A stretch of DNA of 64,000 nt from positions 1,464,297-1,528,296 of the forward strand of contig BFEA01000256.1 in the NCBI GenBank assembly GCA_003427395.1, in the 5' to 3' direction. The notes under the pieces are model-generated. The model was not told the DNA's origin, made no database searches, and saw only the letters and a list, made by a program, of their open reading frames with translations. Positions within the stretch are counted from its first letter, which is position 1. Each line of letters opens with the position of its first letter. Source of the stretch: Chara braunii. Lineage: Eukaryota > Streptophyta > Charophyceae > Charales > Characeae. Positions 12,302 through 23,900 of this stretch are shown here, one piece after another. A program made the position numbers and the translations under genes.

Positions 12302-14098
12302 TATCGGTGCGAATACCCTTACAAGGGTATCCGTCTTGAGTTTTGCAAGTAACAAAAAAACAACTTTGGCTTGAAATTTGCGTTCACCGTGCGAGTCGTG
12401 ACTGTATTTTCGTTTACATTGACTGAATGTTTGATTGAAGATAAAGAGTGTGTGGGCGCGCAGTTTTAAGGCACACTTGATGTTTCTTATTGATGTTATA
12501 CAGTCGGCATACCTGCCGGCCAAATTTTTTATTTTGATTAAATTAGAACTAAGTGATCCTTTTTTTTTGACCAGTACGTTAACTGTGGCATGCATGTGCG
12601 AGACATGCGCAAAAACGAGGTTGTTATGCCAGACATCAGGTCTGACTACGGTATCACGAGCGTCGAAGGGGGTTATTTTGATCTTATTTAAAATGACTTT
12701 TCGAGTCGTGAACCGCATGGCGGACTAAGGCATTTTATTGTGTTGTTAGAAGGAATTTTCCCCGCAGCCTTAGCTAGGTCACGCGCAAGCAGAGCTTATT
12801 GTATATAAAGGTTGGGCTTCCACGATTGAAAATAACAAAGGTGCGGTGTTTGGGCGTGACGAGTGGTGTCGACGACGGCTAAGAAGAGGCACCAAGCCCC
12901 TCCATGTGGCGTGTGTTAGGGCTCTGTGGGTCGAAATTTCGACCAGTCGGCCAAGGAGTGGCCTTTGAGTGCCTTGATGAGGGCCACATAATGGGTAGGA
13001 TCCCTTTATATTGAATCTCACTAGTGCTAGGCTCAGTCTTTGACCTAGCTTTATTGGATACGATGACAAACTGTCATACAATGGGGTTGGGGATCGAGGC
13101 CAGCAGGTGACGCCGTAGGAGCATTGGAGCGGTTCAAGGGACCGAGCGGGGTGCCAACAGTTCCTCCTTTTCCCCTTAATTTTTCTGATTTTTCTTTTCT
13201 TGTTATCATCTATTATTTTATTTTTTAAGTTCGCTTTCAGGACTGGACCGGTACCATTTTGGGGACAGGTGTTGAAATCAACGGGCCTAGCACAGTTGGT
13301 ATGCCTATGAACTGTTAAAATACAAACCCAAGTTCAAAACCAACCACGGTCAGATGAACAAAATGAAATAATTTGAGTTACATGTGATAAAGTTAAATTC
13401 AATATTGATATCTCAATGGCGCCACCCTCCTTGTTGGGCATGAGGCGCCTATCGACATGGACTGTTGTGGCCGACACTACAGTAGGGAGCAATCGAAGCC
13501 CCCACGGAAGGCCGTCCTGGCAGCCGAGGACCCCGGGCACACACTTTCTGGTGAGCCCGCTGGGATCCGTGCATGTTCGGGCCGCTGACAAAATCTCTCT
13601 ATCCTGCCCGATTCGACAAGGACCGAGGGGTTCAATGTGCATGCGAGCCGGTAGGTGCTTAGCCCATGAGGCGGCAAAATCCTGGCTGGCGAGGGTCCTC
13701 TGCAGGTGTAACGTCCACCACCCACTATCTGCTGTGAGAGATTATAGTGTGAGCAATCCCATTGGGACCCGCAGGTTGGTGAACTGTGTCTGACTAGGGT
13801 ACTCTGGGTACTCTGGTGACGTGTAAATCGTTCGTCGGACTTGGGTATAGGGCCGAAAGACTGGTCGAACCGTTTGGTAGGCGGTTCCCTTCAAAGCTCC
13901 CAAAAATAGCGAAAGTTGTTCGGCAGTTGCGTCAGGCCGTTGTGGGATCTGCAGGTATTGGGAGTTGCATTAACAACGAGGGAGACGACCACTAGGACGA
14001 GGTAAGGGAAGAAGAGAGACGAGAGCACGAAGGTAGAAGGAAGGGAGTGAATCTGGCGCAGAGTTGTGCGAGAGATGGTGGGAAAACGAGCTAGGCGT
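12302..14098 (+). repeat. E0 3' LTR, left part
   Basis: This starts TATCGGTGCGAATACCC, a one-base variant of the family start, directly after GGTAAAC as in E2 (45471). It carries the ACCCTT/AAGGGT start hairpin and a tRNA-like module. It is cut at 14098 by the start of E1; the rest lies beyond the window. The four bases before E1 (GCGT, 14095-14098) should be E1's target duplication. Confidence 0.7.
13288..13341 (+). promoter_or_regulatory. tRNA-like A-box/B-box module
   Basis: TAGCACAGTTGGT (A-box-like, 13288-13300) is followed by AGTTCAAAACC (B-box-like, 13331-13341). The spacing is close to that of a tRNA, but no tRNA fold is seen. Confidence 0.4.
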
Positions 14099-16134
14099 TG
14101 TCGGTGCGAATACCCTTACAAGGATATCCGCCCTGGTTTTTGCAAGCGACAAAAGATAAGTTTGATTTAAAGTTTAAGTACACCGTGTGAGGCGCGGCTG
14201 CGTGTGTAGTTTCCATTGATTGAATGGTTGACTAAAGTAGAGAGTGTGTGGGCGCGCAAGCTTGAGGTGCGCATGATCTTTTAATTGTTGATGATTGAAG
14301 AGTTGGCATGATCGCCGCCCAGATTTTTATTTCTAATTAACTTAGGAAAAAAAAAAAGATTTTGTCTCATGGCTGGTGTGTTTACTTGTGATCTGTGCGT
14401 ACGAGCGGAGGACGACATCGACAACAATATAATTTTGAAGACGTTTCGGTAGAACTACGCGTCGTGCAGAGCCCGTTTATTTAGGTGTCTGTAAAAACTA
14501 GACCCAGACTTGGGCCTAGCATTATTGATTACAACGTCGGACTTTCATCAGAGAGATTCAGGGATCGAGGTTAAGCAGCGACGATGCACGGATATCACAG
14601 TACCAAGGGGTTGAGGGCCCGATGGGGCTATCCCGCTTGGTTTTATCGTCAACGGCGTCGGAACGGTGCTAGCGTTCTCTTTTTTTTTCGTTTACCGTCT
14701 TCTAACGATTAAAAGCTTCTAAATGTTTTTATTATTTATTGTCATATTATTTTTATTATTTGGCTTTGGCGTTCCTTGACTCAGATGCGGTGCCGGTTTT
14801 AGAGACCGTTGCGGCAATTGAGGACCTTGAGCACGCGCCTCCTTTGGCTGACTCAAGGGTTCCTATGTATTCAGGATGCTGTCGGAATTCCTTGACCTAT
14901 CCCGTCTTAAAACGAGGACCGAGAAGCTCAACGTGCATACGAACCAGTTCGTAATTTGGCCCATGGGGCGGAGGAAAAACCTGTGTATTGTGGGCCACTG
15001 TGGGTGCCCAGCCTGCCGCCCGCTATCTGACCGTGAGAGTCTGAGTGTGGGTATGTCGTCAGGGCCCATAAGATGGTGGCACGTGCCCGAGCGGCAGCCT
15101 GGAAGCGGTCCAAGGCGCTGTTGGGAGACCGCAGTGGCACTGTGGCAAGTTGCGGATTGAGGGGAATCCCTTTCCACCTCCGTCTTAAAAGTTCTCATTT
15201 GAATATTTGCTACTACGATCGAGAACCGCATCCGGCCCAGTCCACCAAGGCCCGCATTGGGCTTTGTGGCAGGACAAGTTGCGACCGGCTGTCCATGTGG
15301 GAACTGGCTGTTGGAGGCCTGAGGTGGTAGCGGCCTGAGTAGAGCGGGAGGAAGGGTTGTGGCGAAGCTGCCATGTACAGATTGTTCGTCGGACTAAGGT
15401 ACATGGGGTGAAAAAGCTAGTTGAACCGTCTGGTGGCGGGTTCTTTCCGAAAGTTTTTTCAGGTTGGCTGAGGCGAAGGAACCGTATCAGAGCGTTGGCA
15501 CAGGGAACGAGAGGGACCAGGCGGAGGGCTATAGGAGCGGTAGATTAATGGACCAGCCTGGGGCTGATCGTTCCCGAAGTTCCCTCGGGCTGGTCAAGGC
15601 AAGGCAGCGGGCGCTGCGCTAGCAGCAACAGGCAAGGCAACGGAGGTACACGACACTAAGGCAATAAAGTGGGGCTGCAAAGAGGGAGAAACGAATCCGG
15701 CGGGGTTCTTGGGCCAGGTGCATCCGCCATTGGAGACGGCGAGGAGCTAGGCAGGGCGCAAAAGAGAAAGAGCAGCGCACACGATTGACGATGAAGGCGG
15801 GTGCAGGGAGATGGTGGATTTGGGTTTTCGACGTAGGTGAAGTCGAATTCGGGGTTAGATTTGTAGAAAAGTTAGTATAGATGAAGGTTAGTAAGAAAAC
15901 CGGTGCTGGGAAAGTGGCGATGGCGGAAGAAGAAGGACACGAAAGAGGGGGAAATTGGTTGGCTCTCGGTCGTTTCCTAATTGATTCGGGCGATCCAAGA
16001 GCCTAGACAAGGGTTTTTGACCATGGTGATCCCGAATATGTAGTTAGATTCGGAAGAGGGTGAGTAGAAGGGAAGTTAGTACGAAGAATGAGTGTCGGGA
16101 GAGCGAGATATGATGGAGGCGATAACTCGTATCT

Positions 16135-16160
16135 CGCCCGTTTCTTAGTGGAAACGGGCG
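16135..16160. repeat. CGCCCG hairpin in LTR
   Basis: A perfect 10-bp hairpin, CGCCCGTTTC, loop TTAGTG, GAAACGGGCG. Weaker versions recur upstream in this LTR (near 15965), in E1's 3' LTR (27608), three to four times in E2's LTRs (34960-35480 and 48440-48980), and in E3 (near 61850, inverted). Confidence 0.75.
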
Positions 16161-16311
16161 AACGAAGACTTGAGTTCGGGGTTTGCAGGCGTGACGAATC
16201 TTATTGTAGCATCAAATTCCACGTTTGAGTAGTGAGTCACCCTACATCAGTAGTGGGGGCTGCGTGGTGCATAGCGGGAGTAGATTGCAGGCGGAAATTG
16301 AATGCATCTTC

Positions 16312-16315
16312 CCGT
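16312..16315. other. Empty target site equivalent to E2's insertion point
   Basis: CCGT here is the single-copy version of the CCGT that flanks E2 on both sides (27799-27802 and 56137-56140). Confidence 0.85.
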
Positions 16316-16409
16316 ACAGTTGGCAGTGTATTCGGCCATAACCCGATGATAGATTCACTCGATTTGGCTTGGCCGATTGATGGGAGTAGAGTGGGAACAA
16401 CCACGAGTT

Positions 16410-17060
16410 TGGAGACTTACCTATTTGCCCGTGCGTTGCTCATCCTAGAAGACATACCTAGATGAGTTCTGACAGAGGGTTCAGGCTCATGTTGGGCGGT
16501 TACGACCAAGCTATAGTAGGTGCAACAGCGACCAGCATTTGCATGCATCTTCCCACGCTCGTACGACAGGTTCCGTTTCGTTTTACACGCTAGCAAGTTG
16601 CCGAATTAGTGAGAGAAACTAGCGAATTGCAGACGTAAGTCCGAATCCGGTGGTTCAACTCGGCTGGTGAGGCGTGCGAGTTGGCATTCAGGGGGTCTTC
16701 GGCTCGATCTAAGTTGACCTCGGGTATACGGGCAAGTCTGGTGCCCGCCATGTAGAGATATGTCGTCGTAACATCAAGCAGACTGCCATAGAATTCCGTA
16801 CGCAGGCGGCTGTTACGTAACAACGATGACTGAGGAGCAAGGTTGGGGGTTTACTTGCGAGAAAGTCTCGGTCCGCTGCTGCTTGTTTCGCTGAGAAGAA
16901 AGGGGCAAGGGACGAGCCGTGGAAGTTGAAATGTTTGTCTGTGGCTAATTCGCTCCCCATCTCCGATAACCAAGGCAGCAGGAAACATCCATTCGCCCCA
17001 ATAGCCCATGTAGCGGCATGCCAGCTGCGAGGGTGTCAGCTTACCTGCTGGCTGTTTTGT
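16410..17060. repeat. CTTACCTG motif block (E1 5' LTR)
   Basis: GACTTACCTATTTGCCCG (16415) and GCTTACCTGCTGGCTG (17039) are members of a dispersed motif, ACTTACCTGCTGGCYGG, that is much more frequent in E2's LTRs. Read on the minus strand it is CAGGTAAGT, an ideal 5' splice site. Confidence 0.5.
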
Positions 17061-17124
17061 TGTTCGCCCTACCATACGAAGTAATTAGAAGTGACCCATG
17101 AAGTCGTGGACTTGCCTATGGCTA

Positions 17125-17128
17125 GCAT
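17125..17128. other. Empty target site equivalent to E3's insertion point
   Basis: GCAT here is the single-copy version of the GCAT that flanks E3 (56949-56952 and 63089-63092). Confidence 0.85.
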
Positions 17129-17249
17129 ACCTTGGGTCGCGAAGCGTGGGGAGGCCGAACTCATTGAAGAGAGAGGTTTTTGTTGGGGTTTAGAGAGTCG
17201 TCTGGAGGTCAACGACCAGTAGTCCGACTTATGTTTGACCAAACTCCCT

Positions 17250-17425
17250 CTCTTGTATCTCGAGCGTCTGAAACCCCTTCTTTTTATCCTTCTTACTCTA
17301 AGTCTAATCCTATTCTGAGAGGAAGGCGGCAATCCGTAGGACCACAGCAAGGCTTTGTGGGAAGTCTGCCCACCGATTGTGGGAACTCGGTCGGAGCTCG
17401 GAAGGAGTTCTGGAGGTAGGGAACA
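17250..17425 (+). repeat. Conserved LTR core block
   Basis: This block includes TTGTATCTCGAGCGTCTGAA, a run of pyrimidines, CCGTAGGACC, and CCCACCGATTGTGGGAACTC. It is among the best-conserved segments between all five LTR copies in the window (also 39640, 52380, 58983 inverted, 63290). Several short dyads are visible, for example GTGGG with CCCAC. It could be a promoter or a structured RNA; the sequence does not decide. Confidence 0.7.
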
Positions 17426-17700
17426 AAGATGTGAAAGTCTCGTTTTCCTTCTATAAACCCATATATATACTGTATCTGTATCTCCTATTACAATTTGAAT
17501 GAATATATTGCCTGCCTCCCTTGCTTTGACTTTCAGTATTGACTTTGATGACATAATTCAGACTTAAGTAAAGGAATATCTGCGCAAGCCCAGTTTCAGT
17601 TTCATTGATCGACTGAAAGCAAATTGTGGGAAGGGATTACATTTGAGGGAAAGATGGGAGGAAGGCAGTATTGCTTGTGTATGACTAGGTCCATCAAAGG

Positions 17701-18435
17701 CTGGGTAAGTCTCCATAAGTTTGGGGAGGCCCATTGCTATATTTATTTTTGAGTTGCGTGGAGGACCAGACATGTTTCATTAGTTTGGGTGGTTTGGTTG
17801 CTCTTACTTGCGAGGACTGTCTGCGGTTCACTTTTTGGAGACCAAGCATTGTCCCATAAGTTTGGGTGGCTTGGTTGCCTTACTTATTTTGGGTTTTCTC
17901 AGTTTCTTTTGGGTTTGAACGAGGAGGTCTGAGCATGTTCCATAAGTTTGGGTAGCTCAACCTCTTCCTGCTTTACCATAAAGATAATAAATTGGGCGGA
18001 GGACCAGACATGTTCCATAAGTTTGGGTGATCTTGGTCCAATGCCACGCACATGCTGAAACCAAAATATTATAATTTGACTATATTTTATTACTACTTTA
18101 TCTATGAACATGCTAGTCAGACACGGTCTCATAAGTTTGGGTGGTCTGACTATAGCTTATCACAAACTGAAGAGAGTATTAATTAAAAATAAACTTGTGG
18201 TAAGAAGGGGCAGGTTGAACCTCGAACTAAGATGATCGGTTTTGTCATATGCTACCTTAAAAGATTAAGTGCAGTTAATTATATATAACTTGGTTATCTT
18301 AAAAGGTTCAGGGCGACTATGATGGACTACCTAGTCATATGCCCAAGGAAGAGAAAATTTGTAGTGCCCTGTGTTTGTGTATATTTAATGGCTGAGTTAG
18401 ACATTGTTCTATAAGTTTAGGTGGTCTAGCCTTAT
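17701..18435 (+). repeat. Tandem array of TAAGTT hairpins with covarying stems (E1 5' LTR)
   Basis: At least seven units are present. Each has an outer stem, a short internal loop, an inner stem (CCA/TGG or CTA/TAG) and the loop TAAGTT. The outer stems differ from unit to unit but stay paired: ACCAGAC with GTTTGGT (17765-17798), ACCAAGC with GCTTGGT (17841-17875), GAGGT.TGAGC with GCTCA.ACCTC (17924-17964), TAGTCAGAC with GTCTGACTA (18114-18152), GTTAGAC with GTCTAGC (18396-18430). The compensatory changes are direct evidence of selection on, or maintenance of, base pairing. A role as structured RNA is inference. I know of no named family with this consensus. Confidence 0.85.
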
Positions 18436-18734
18436 GCCTCATGTAAGCTGGGTATAAAATGATAAATCATTGAAAGACTACGAACTATTGTTTGACAATA
18501 TTAATTTTGGGCTGGTGAGAGTACTTACCTTTGTGGTTTCGCCTTGCATGTGATTGAGGGAGATCACTACTTAGTCTGAGTTTTCAATTGACAGGTAGTT
18601 GTTTTAGATGATCGTCATGTGCTAGAGTCATAGGAGTTTGTTCAATTCCTACATTTTTTTAGCCGAGTTTATTTTACTTAGGTCAATTTCTGCATTTTTT
18701 GGAATCATTTCTTATACTCGGCTTTGTATAAATC

Positions 18735-19275
18735 TTTGTAAGTTACTTTCTCTACGGGAAGCGCTACCGAAATTTCTATAAAATCAAGGAGTTTGTCATA
18801 TTTGATTTTTAAAAGTTCATTTTGTAAAAATATGCAAAGTCTCCTCTTCCGGAGGGAGTGCTGACAAACTTTTTGCTAAATCAGAGAGTCAGACAAAATT
18901 GGACTTTGGAAAGTCAAAGTTATTTCCAGATTCAAACTTAACTTTATATAAATTTTGGAAAGTTACTTTCTCTACAAGAAGCACTACCAAAATTTCTATA
19001 AAACTAAAGAGTTAGTTAAATTTTGTCTTGGCTGAACTCAAACTAATTTTGTCTTGGTTGAACTCAAACTTTACTTTGAGTTTTTGTTTGACTTAGTATA
19101 AATCTGGGAAGTCTACTTTTCTAAAGGAGATGCTGCCCAAATTTTTACTAATTCAGGCAGTTAGACAAAATTTGACTTTTCGGAGATTAATATTATTTCA
19201 GTCTTTCGTATTTAAGCTAGTACAAATTCTGAAAAGACACTTTTTCTACAGGAAGTGCTGCCGAAATTTTTTCAG
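18735..19275 (+). repeat. GAAGCGCTGCCGAAATTT repeat block (E1 5' LTR)
   Basis: Five diverged units lie near 18748, 18842, 18964, 19105 and 19244. Each has a TTTCTAC lead, GGAAGYGCTRCCGAAATTT and a tail with GAGTTAG. The same repeat has three units in each E2 LTR. Confidence 0.75.
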
Positions 19276-19535
19276 TTTAAAGGAGTTATTGTATATTTTG
19301 ACGGGTGACAGTGCTAGAGATCTAATATGTATAGAGAAGATCCGACCTGAATCTACCTTTTCTTTACGCATTTGCTTAGAGGTAGACTTAGGTTTAGTTA
19401 AGTAGAGTGATTTTAAGCAAGATCGTGATATGGGGATTATTCTTCATGGACTTATAGATCTAGCTTAGGGATTGGCTTGTCTTTTGTTACAGGTCCTCAT
19501 GATCGATTGATTCAGGATTTGGGCTAGATTCAGCT

Positions 19536-19574
19536 TGATCCTACAAGGATCATCTTCTGTTATCACTGATAACA
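19536..19574 (+). repeat. Twin hairpins (E1 5' LTR)
   Basis: TGATCCT, loop ACA, AGGATCA (19536-19552) is followed after five bases by TGTTATCA, loop C, TGATAACA (19558-19574). Both stems are perfect. The same pair occurs in E2's 5' LTR and, inverted and slightly changed, in E3 near 58365-58415. Confidence 0.85.
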
Positions 19575-20734
19575 GGTCGGTTGCCGATTCGTCGGTCTAC
19601 GACCCAACTCCAATTTATTCTCAATTCTATTGTTTTGTTCAGGTTTTCACCTGAACTTTTATTGAATGACCATTTCAACGAAGGTGCTGACTATTTATTT
19701 TTTGGAAGGTTGGACAAAGGTTGGGGCTTGCATGGGTAAAGCGAGGGGTATGAGTTTAGAGAATGATTGAAGTTGACCTCGTGTAGTGCGTGAACCTCTG
19801 TTAATTCTTTGATGTCAATTCATACATGTTTTGTGATTCAGACTTTGGATTTAACTGTCTGAGATCACATACATATATATGGCTTAGAGGAATCCTACTG
19901 TGATTGTGAGAAGTGATCGTCACATATTTATTCCTCTCTCTCTATATATATACATATATACGTACATACCTATGTTTGAGTATCCGCATGGCCTAAGGAG
20001 CCCATGCTTAAGGGCTTAATTGGGGTCGAGATTGAGAAACGGAAGAAAACTTCCTTCCTTTACCGTTTTGTTTCTTAAAAGTTTTTTAGTCAGACGTTGG
20101 TCCTGGGCTTGGGTTCGAGGTCCTTATCCAGGAGATCCCAGGTCCTAGACTCCGCGTGGAAGGGATCAGCCCCCTGCGTGGAGCCTATTTGCCTTGCCCA
20201 CCTGGACACTCGGCCTAAGGACAGACGGTGCCGCAGGGGCCGAATGGATGTTCCTTCAGCCGTGCAATATTGTGGAGGGCTTGACCTTCACGATACCTCG
20301 AGTTTGACACTTGAGTGTCATAAGCGGTACTCAGATTCACGAGGGACCGCTTGGTTATGGATACTACACAGGACGCAATCATTGCGACTGCTTGTGTAGT
20401 CATGCATTGGTAGTCGATATGGGAAGGTCCTGCGTCCACTCGGGTTTTATACTAAGTCTCGTGTGTGTCGCCTATCCGATTTGGACACTAAAGAGACTAG
20501 GAGTGTTGTTGTGTTGTTTGTTTTGTGTCGTACTGTATGTGTGAGTGTTGTGATGTAACGCGTGGTGAGTTGGATGCGTTCTTGTCGACCGACGACGAGT
20601 CGCGCTTGAGACTTCAGCCCGCAATGTGTCGGTTCTCGTGTGGGTCCGATAGAGGGGTGAGACCTATGCTACAACGAACGAGAAACGCCCTCGACTGGTT
20701 CACCTTTGCAATTGCAACTGATTAACTTTCATAC

Positions 20735-20977
20735 TGTGGACTGGTAGTTCGGCAGGGATACGCCCACCGAAGGGAGGTGACAACTCCCGCAAGGTGGAGG
20801 TAAGTTGTACCTTTGCGTTGGCCCTATCCTGTCGTAGGGGTTCATGAAAGGTATGGTTGGGGCACTCGGTCGGAGCGGCTTGCGGAAGCTCTATGTGTAT
20901 CGCGATGAGGATGAGACCAACTCCTCCGTGACGCAGCCGGGAAGGTCCCGCACTGCGTGGGACCAATGCGCTCGACA
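20735..20977 (+). repeat. Structured 3' end of LTR, U5-like (E1)
   Basis: The last ~240 bp before the primer-binding site are conserved in all complete LTR copies. Visible stems include GGC..GCC around GGGATAC, CCACC with GGTGG enclosing GGGA with TCCC, and CCCT with AGGG around TCCTGTCGT. A further small dyad, GACACTTGAGTGTC, lies upstream at 20306-20319. Adjacent to the PBS, this would be R/U5 in a retroelement transcript. Confidence 0.65.
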
Positions 20978-20979
20978 TG

Positions 20980-20997
20980 TGGCGCCTTTGCCGGGGA
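20980..20997 (+). promoter_or_regulatory. Primer-binding site, tRNA-Asp type (E1)
   Basis: TGGCGCCTTTGCCGGGGA is complementary to the 3' end of plant tRNA-Asp with one mismatch (T for G at the eighth base). It lies two bases after the CGACA end of the LTR. Confidence 0.85.
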
Positions 20998-23900
20998 TAA
21001 CGGTTGCCTGCCGTTGTCCCTGGTGGAACGACATCCAGGTATGGGAAAATGAAAACTAGGCAAAATGAGAAAGTTTTCTTTGAGTTATTTATGGTTCATC
21101 GATTGACATTATTGGATAGAGAGTGAGTGAGGGTTGATTGTGTGAGTTGGTTTCGGCTAGTGCAGTAAGGATGACGCAAGAATGATAGACGTTCTGACTA
21201 TGCGCTCACGTACTCTGACTAGTATAATAGTAGTTGGAGTTGGTACCGCTTCTGACCCTGATAGTTGATGGACTTGGATGATGCTTTGCATATTTGATAT
21301 AGCTAAGATAGGACGAAGCGGCACCAATCTGACGAAGTATGTCTATTTGTGGGAGTTAGCCTCATAAGGTACCTATTATGGTCAAAAGAGCTATCTGAGT
21401 GGTCATGAGAGCAACTCGGTGCTTTTGCATTAGAGTGAGGCCGATGATGAGTAAGGGAGCCTATCATGTTAGAAGTCATCGAGCGCCTTCGATGAGAGTT
21501 AGGCTAAGGACGCTAAAAGCCTTAATGAACAGGGATATGAGATCCTTGAGTCTGGGTTCTAAGCGGTTGTTCGATTTATATAGTCATGGGAGTGTGAGGT
21601 CTGCCCTGCATGATGTATTTAAACGAGGCATATGAGACGACAGATAGGTACAGGGAATACTAAGTTATGATCTCACTGGAAGTGACTACCGGATGTAGTA
21701 GGTTTGTAAAATACCTTCTTTAGTAGAGAGATATATGATTTAATGAGCAGTCAGAGTAACAGTGAAGGGGCTAACGCTTGAACTATTTTGCTTACGTTTG
21801 ATAGGGCAATGAAATGCATTTGATATTAGACCTTCGCTTGAACCTTTCCAAGTTTTGACCATCTATTTAAATTTATGAGTTGGAGCTAAGGACTTGATAC
21901 TATCTTTCTAAGGGCATCTCTTGAGTTATATAATTGAACTCATTCATATATGTCAGGCCTTATGTGAGTAAACCTGTTTTGCGTCTGATTATGTGAGGCT
22001 ATGTGTTTGACGTTATATTATTTGAATGGTTATCCTAGTGAGAACTATTTTGCATGGGCTATATATCTGAAGTATGTGTTTAAAGATTTATATGAGTATC
22101 TCAAGTCCGATTATCAACTTAAGGTTGTTTGTTACGTCTTTGTATTTGGATTGCTCTTCAAAGAGGGGTAGAGGCATTGCGCAGAATCCACGTCTGATGC
22201 GGATTCAAAGGTGAATGGAGCGACCAATTCCTTGAGATAAGTTTCTTCTTATAGAATGATCAATGTGTAAGATCTACCCTACGAAAAATTGTAATCCTAT
22301 ATTATTGTTTCCCCTGAGAAATTGCTTTGAAGAAGCTATAATTTTGTCTTGTAGGTAGTAGTGAGACCCAAGCCGGAGCTGTGTTCTTGGTTCGTAGTGG
22401 GGTGTTGTTGTAGTATCCCCTGGGATAAGATAACTACACTACTACTAAATAGGATTAAAGTATTTGAGCATTGTTAGGCCATGATCTATAAGGGAAGCAG
22501 CTGCTATATGCCGCAAAAAGGTAGGGGGTGAATCCCCAACTATTTTTTGTGTCAAGTGGGTTCACCAACACAGGACGGGACAACGCAACCTGAAGCGTGT
22601 ATGGTGAGGTAGTTTATTTTATTGATAAGGGTCTGCAAGGAACTGATGCTAGAATCGGAGGGAGAAGCAGTGAGGTTTGATCCTTGAGCGGGACTCAGGG
22701 GTTTGAGATGCTATCCATTCTGAAGAGGATTACACTGCCCTTCACCAGAGTATACTTTTTGTTAAAGTTGGGGATTAAAAGTGTGGTACTCCCAAGTATT
22801 ATGTCTGAGAATGTTAATTGTTGGCAATTCTAACTCTTATCATAATGTGTCTATTATATGATATGCCTGTTGACATAAACTTATCATTATGAAGAATTTA
22901 TATATGCCGTGGATAACTGGCTAGTTTGTACATAACGCGTTTGGTTATTATAAAAATTGTTGATGTTAGTTATTAAGGTGATATATCAATTTTCCACGAG
23001 TAAATATTATTATGAATTGTGATATCTATAAATGTACTATTACCATGATGTATTACCATTACTATTTTCTCTAAGCTGGGTGGTCACAAACGCTGAAAAA
23101 AATGAATTTTAGTGAAAGATGGTTTGAAGCTGAGGCTTCAAGAGTAGAGATTGTAAAACGCGATTATCAGCATGGTAATGAATGCGTATGCTAGACGTTT
23201 TCAGTAATGAGAAGAACCCAGACAAAAGCGAAGGCAACTCAGGATGCCTTATGCGAAAAAGGATCCTAATATGGCCTTGCCCATTAAAAGGAAAGATGGA
23301 CTCGACGTATCCTTGCCGAGAAGAATCAAGGAATGAGAATATATCTCTTCCTAGTGGGCATGCTGATAGACAAGGGTATTTTCGCGTGGATCGAGTCCGG
23401 TTTTGATGATGATCAAGGTTGTCCGATCGTAAGAGTTGCTTTATACCTCTCCTCGCCATATTGGGTCAAGTATGGGGTGGAGTTACATGAAAGCCTGTTG
23501 GTGAAGCCTTTGAGGGTAGTTGAAGGAGCTGTCGAGAAGTGGATAAGAGGAAGAATTTATGAAGGAGAGGAGCAGGTGGAGACTCGGATAGAGGTCAAGC
23601 GTGCTGAAGAGTTTGTGTTATCTTCAAGCCCGTTACGAATCATTCTGCCTGAGTTCCTGATAGAAAAATGTTTCGGGGGACAGAAGAAGATAGATGCCGC
23701 AACATAAGCCGCTTTGAAGACGAGGGAATGGGGATATGCAAGATACACGTGCGAATTGATATATGATCTGTACCTGGACCAAAGGTTTCTACCCCATAGT
23801 TAAGGACTCAGGAACATGACCAATGTTGTTGATGCTTATGCGAGCTCCCATATTCCAAATGGAAAGGGTGTAGATTGGAATGAGGTTTGAGCAGTAGCGG

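Larger units (their letters stand above)
7064..14098 (+). mobile_element. E0: oldest giant-LTR retroelement, interrupted by E1
   Basis: E0 starts at 7064 with TGTCGATGCGAA, matching the LTR starts of E1 and E2 (TGTCGGTGCGAA). Its 5' LTR can be followed to about 9600 by homology with 12302-14098. The middle is rearranged: no CGACA end and no primer-binding site were found. 10400-12301 matches the 3' interior of E1 and E2. The 3' LTR starts at 12302 and is cut at 14098 by E1. Divergence from the other copies is clearly higher than between E2's two LTRs, so it is the oldest layer. Boundaries other than 7064, 12302 and 14098 are approximate. Confidence 0.65.
14099..20977 (+). repeat. E1 5' LTR, 6,879 bp
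   Basis: This begins TGTCGGTGCGAA and ends GCTCGACA, giving the short inverted termini TGTCG/CGACA, and is followed two bases later by a tRNA-Asp primer-binding site. Blocks in order: start hairpin, D-type modules (14502-16300), CGCCCG hairpin, CTTACC motif block, conserved core, TAAGTT hairpin array, GAAGCGC repeat, twin hairpins, U5-like end. It holds the uninterrupted versions of the E2 and E3 target sites. No gene is seen in it; the small frames (e.g. 14739-14954, 14863-15231) recur in related LTR copies only because the DNA is homologous. Confidence 0.85.

Noticed and set aside
12233-12718. 161-codon minus-strand frame across the E0 interior/3' LTR boundary
   Set aside because: It crosses the LTR junction antisense to the element, is not kept in other copies at full length and has no motif.
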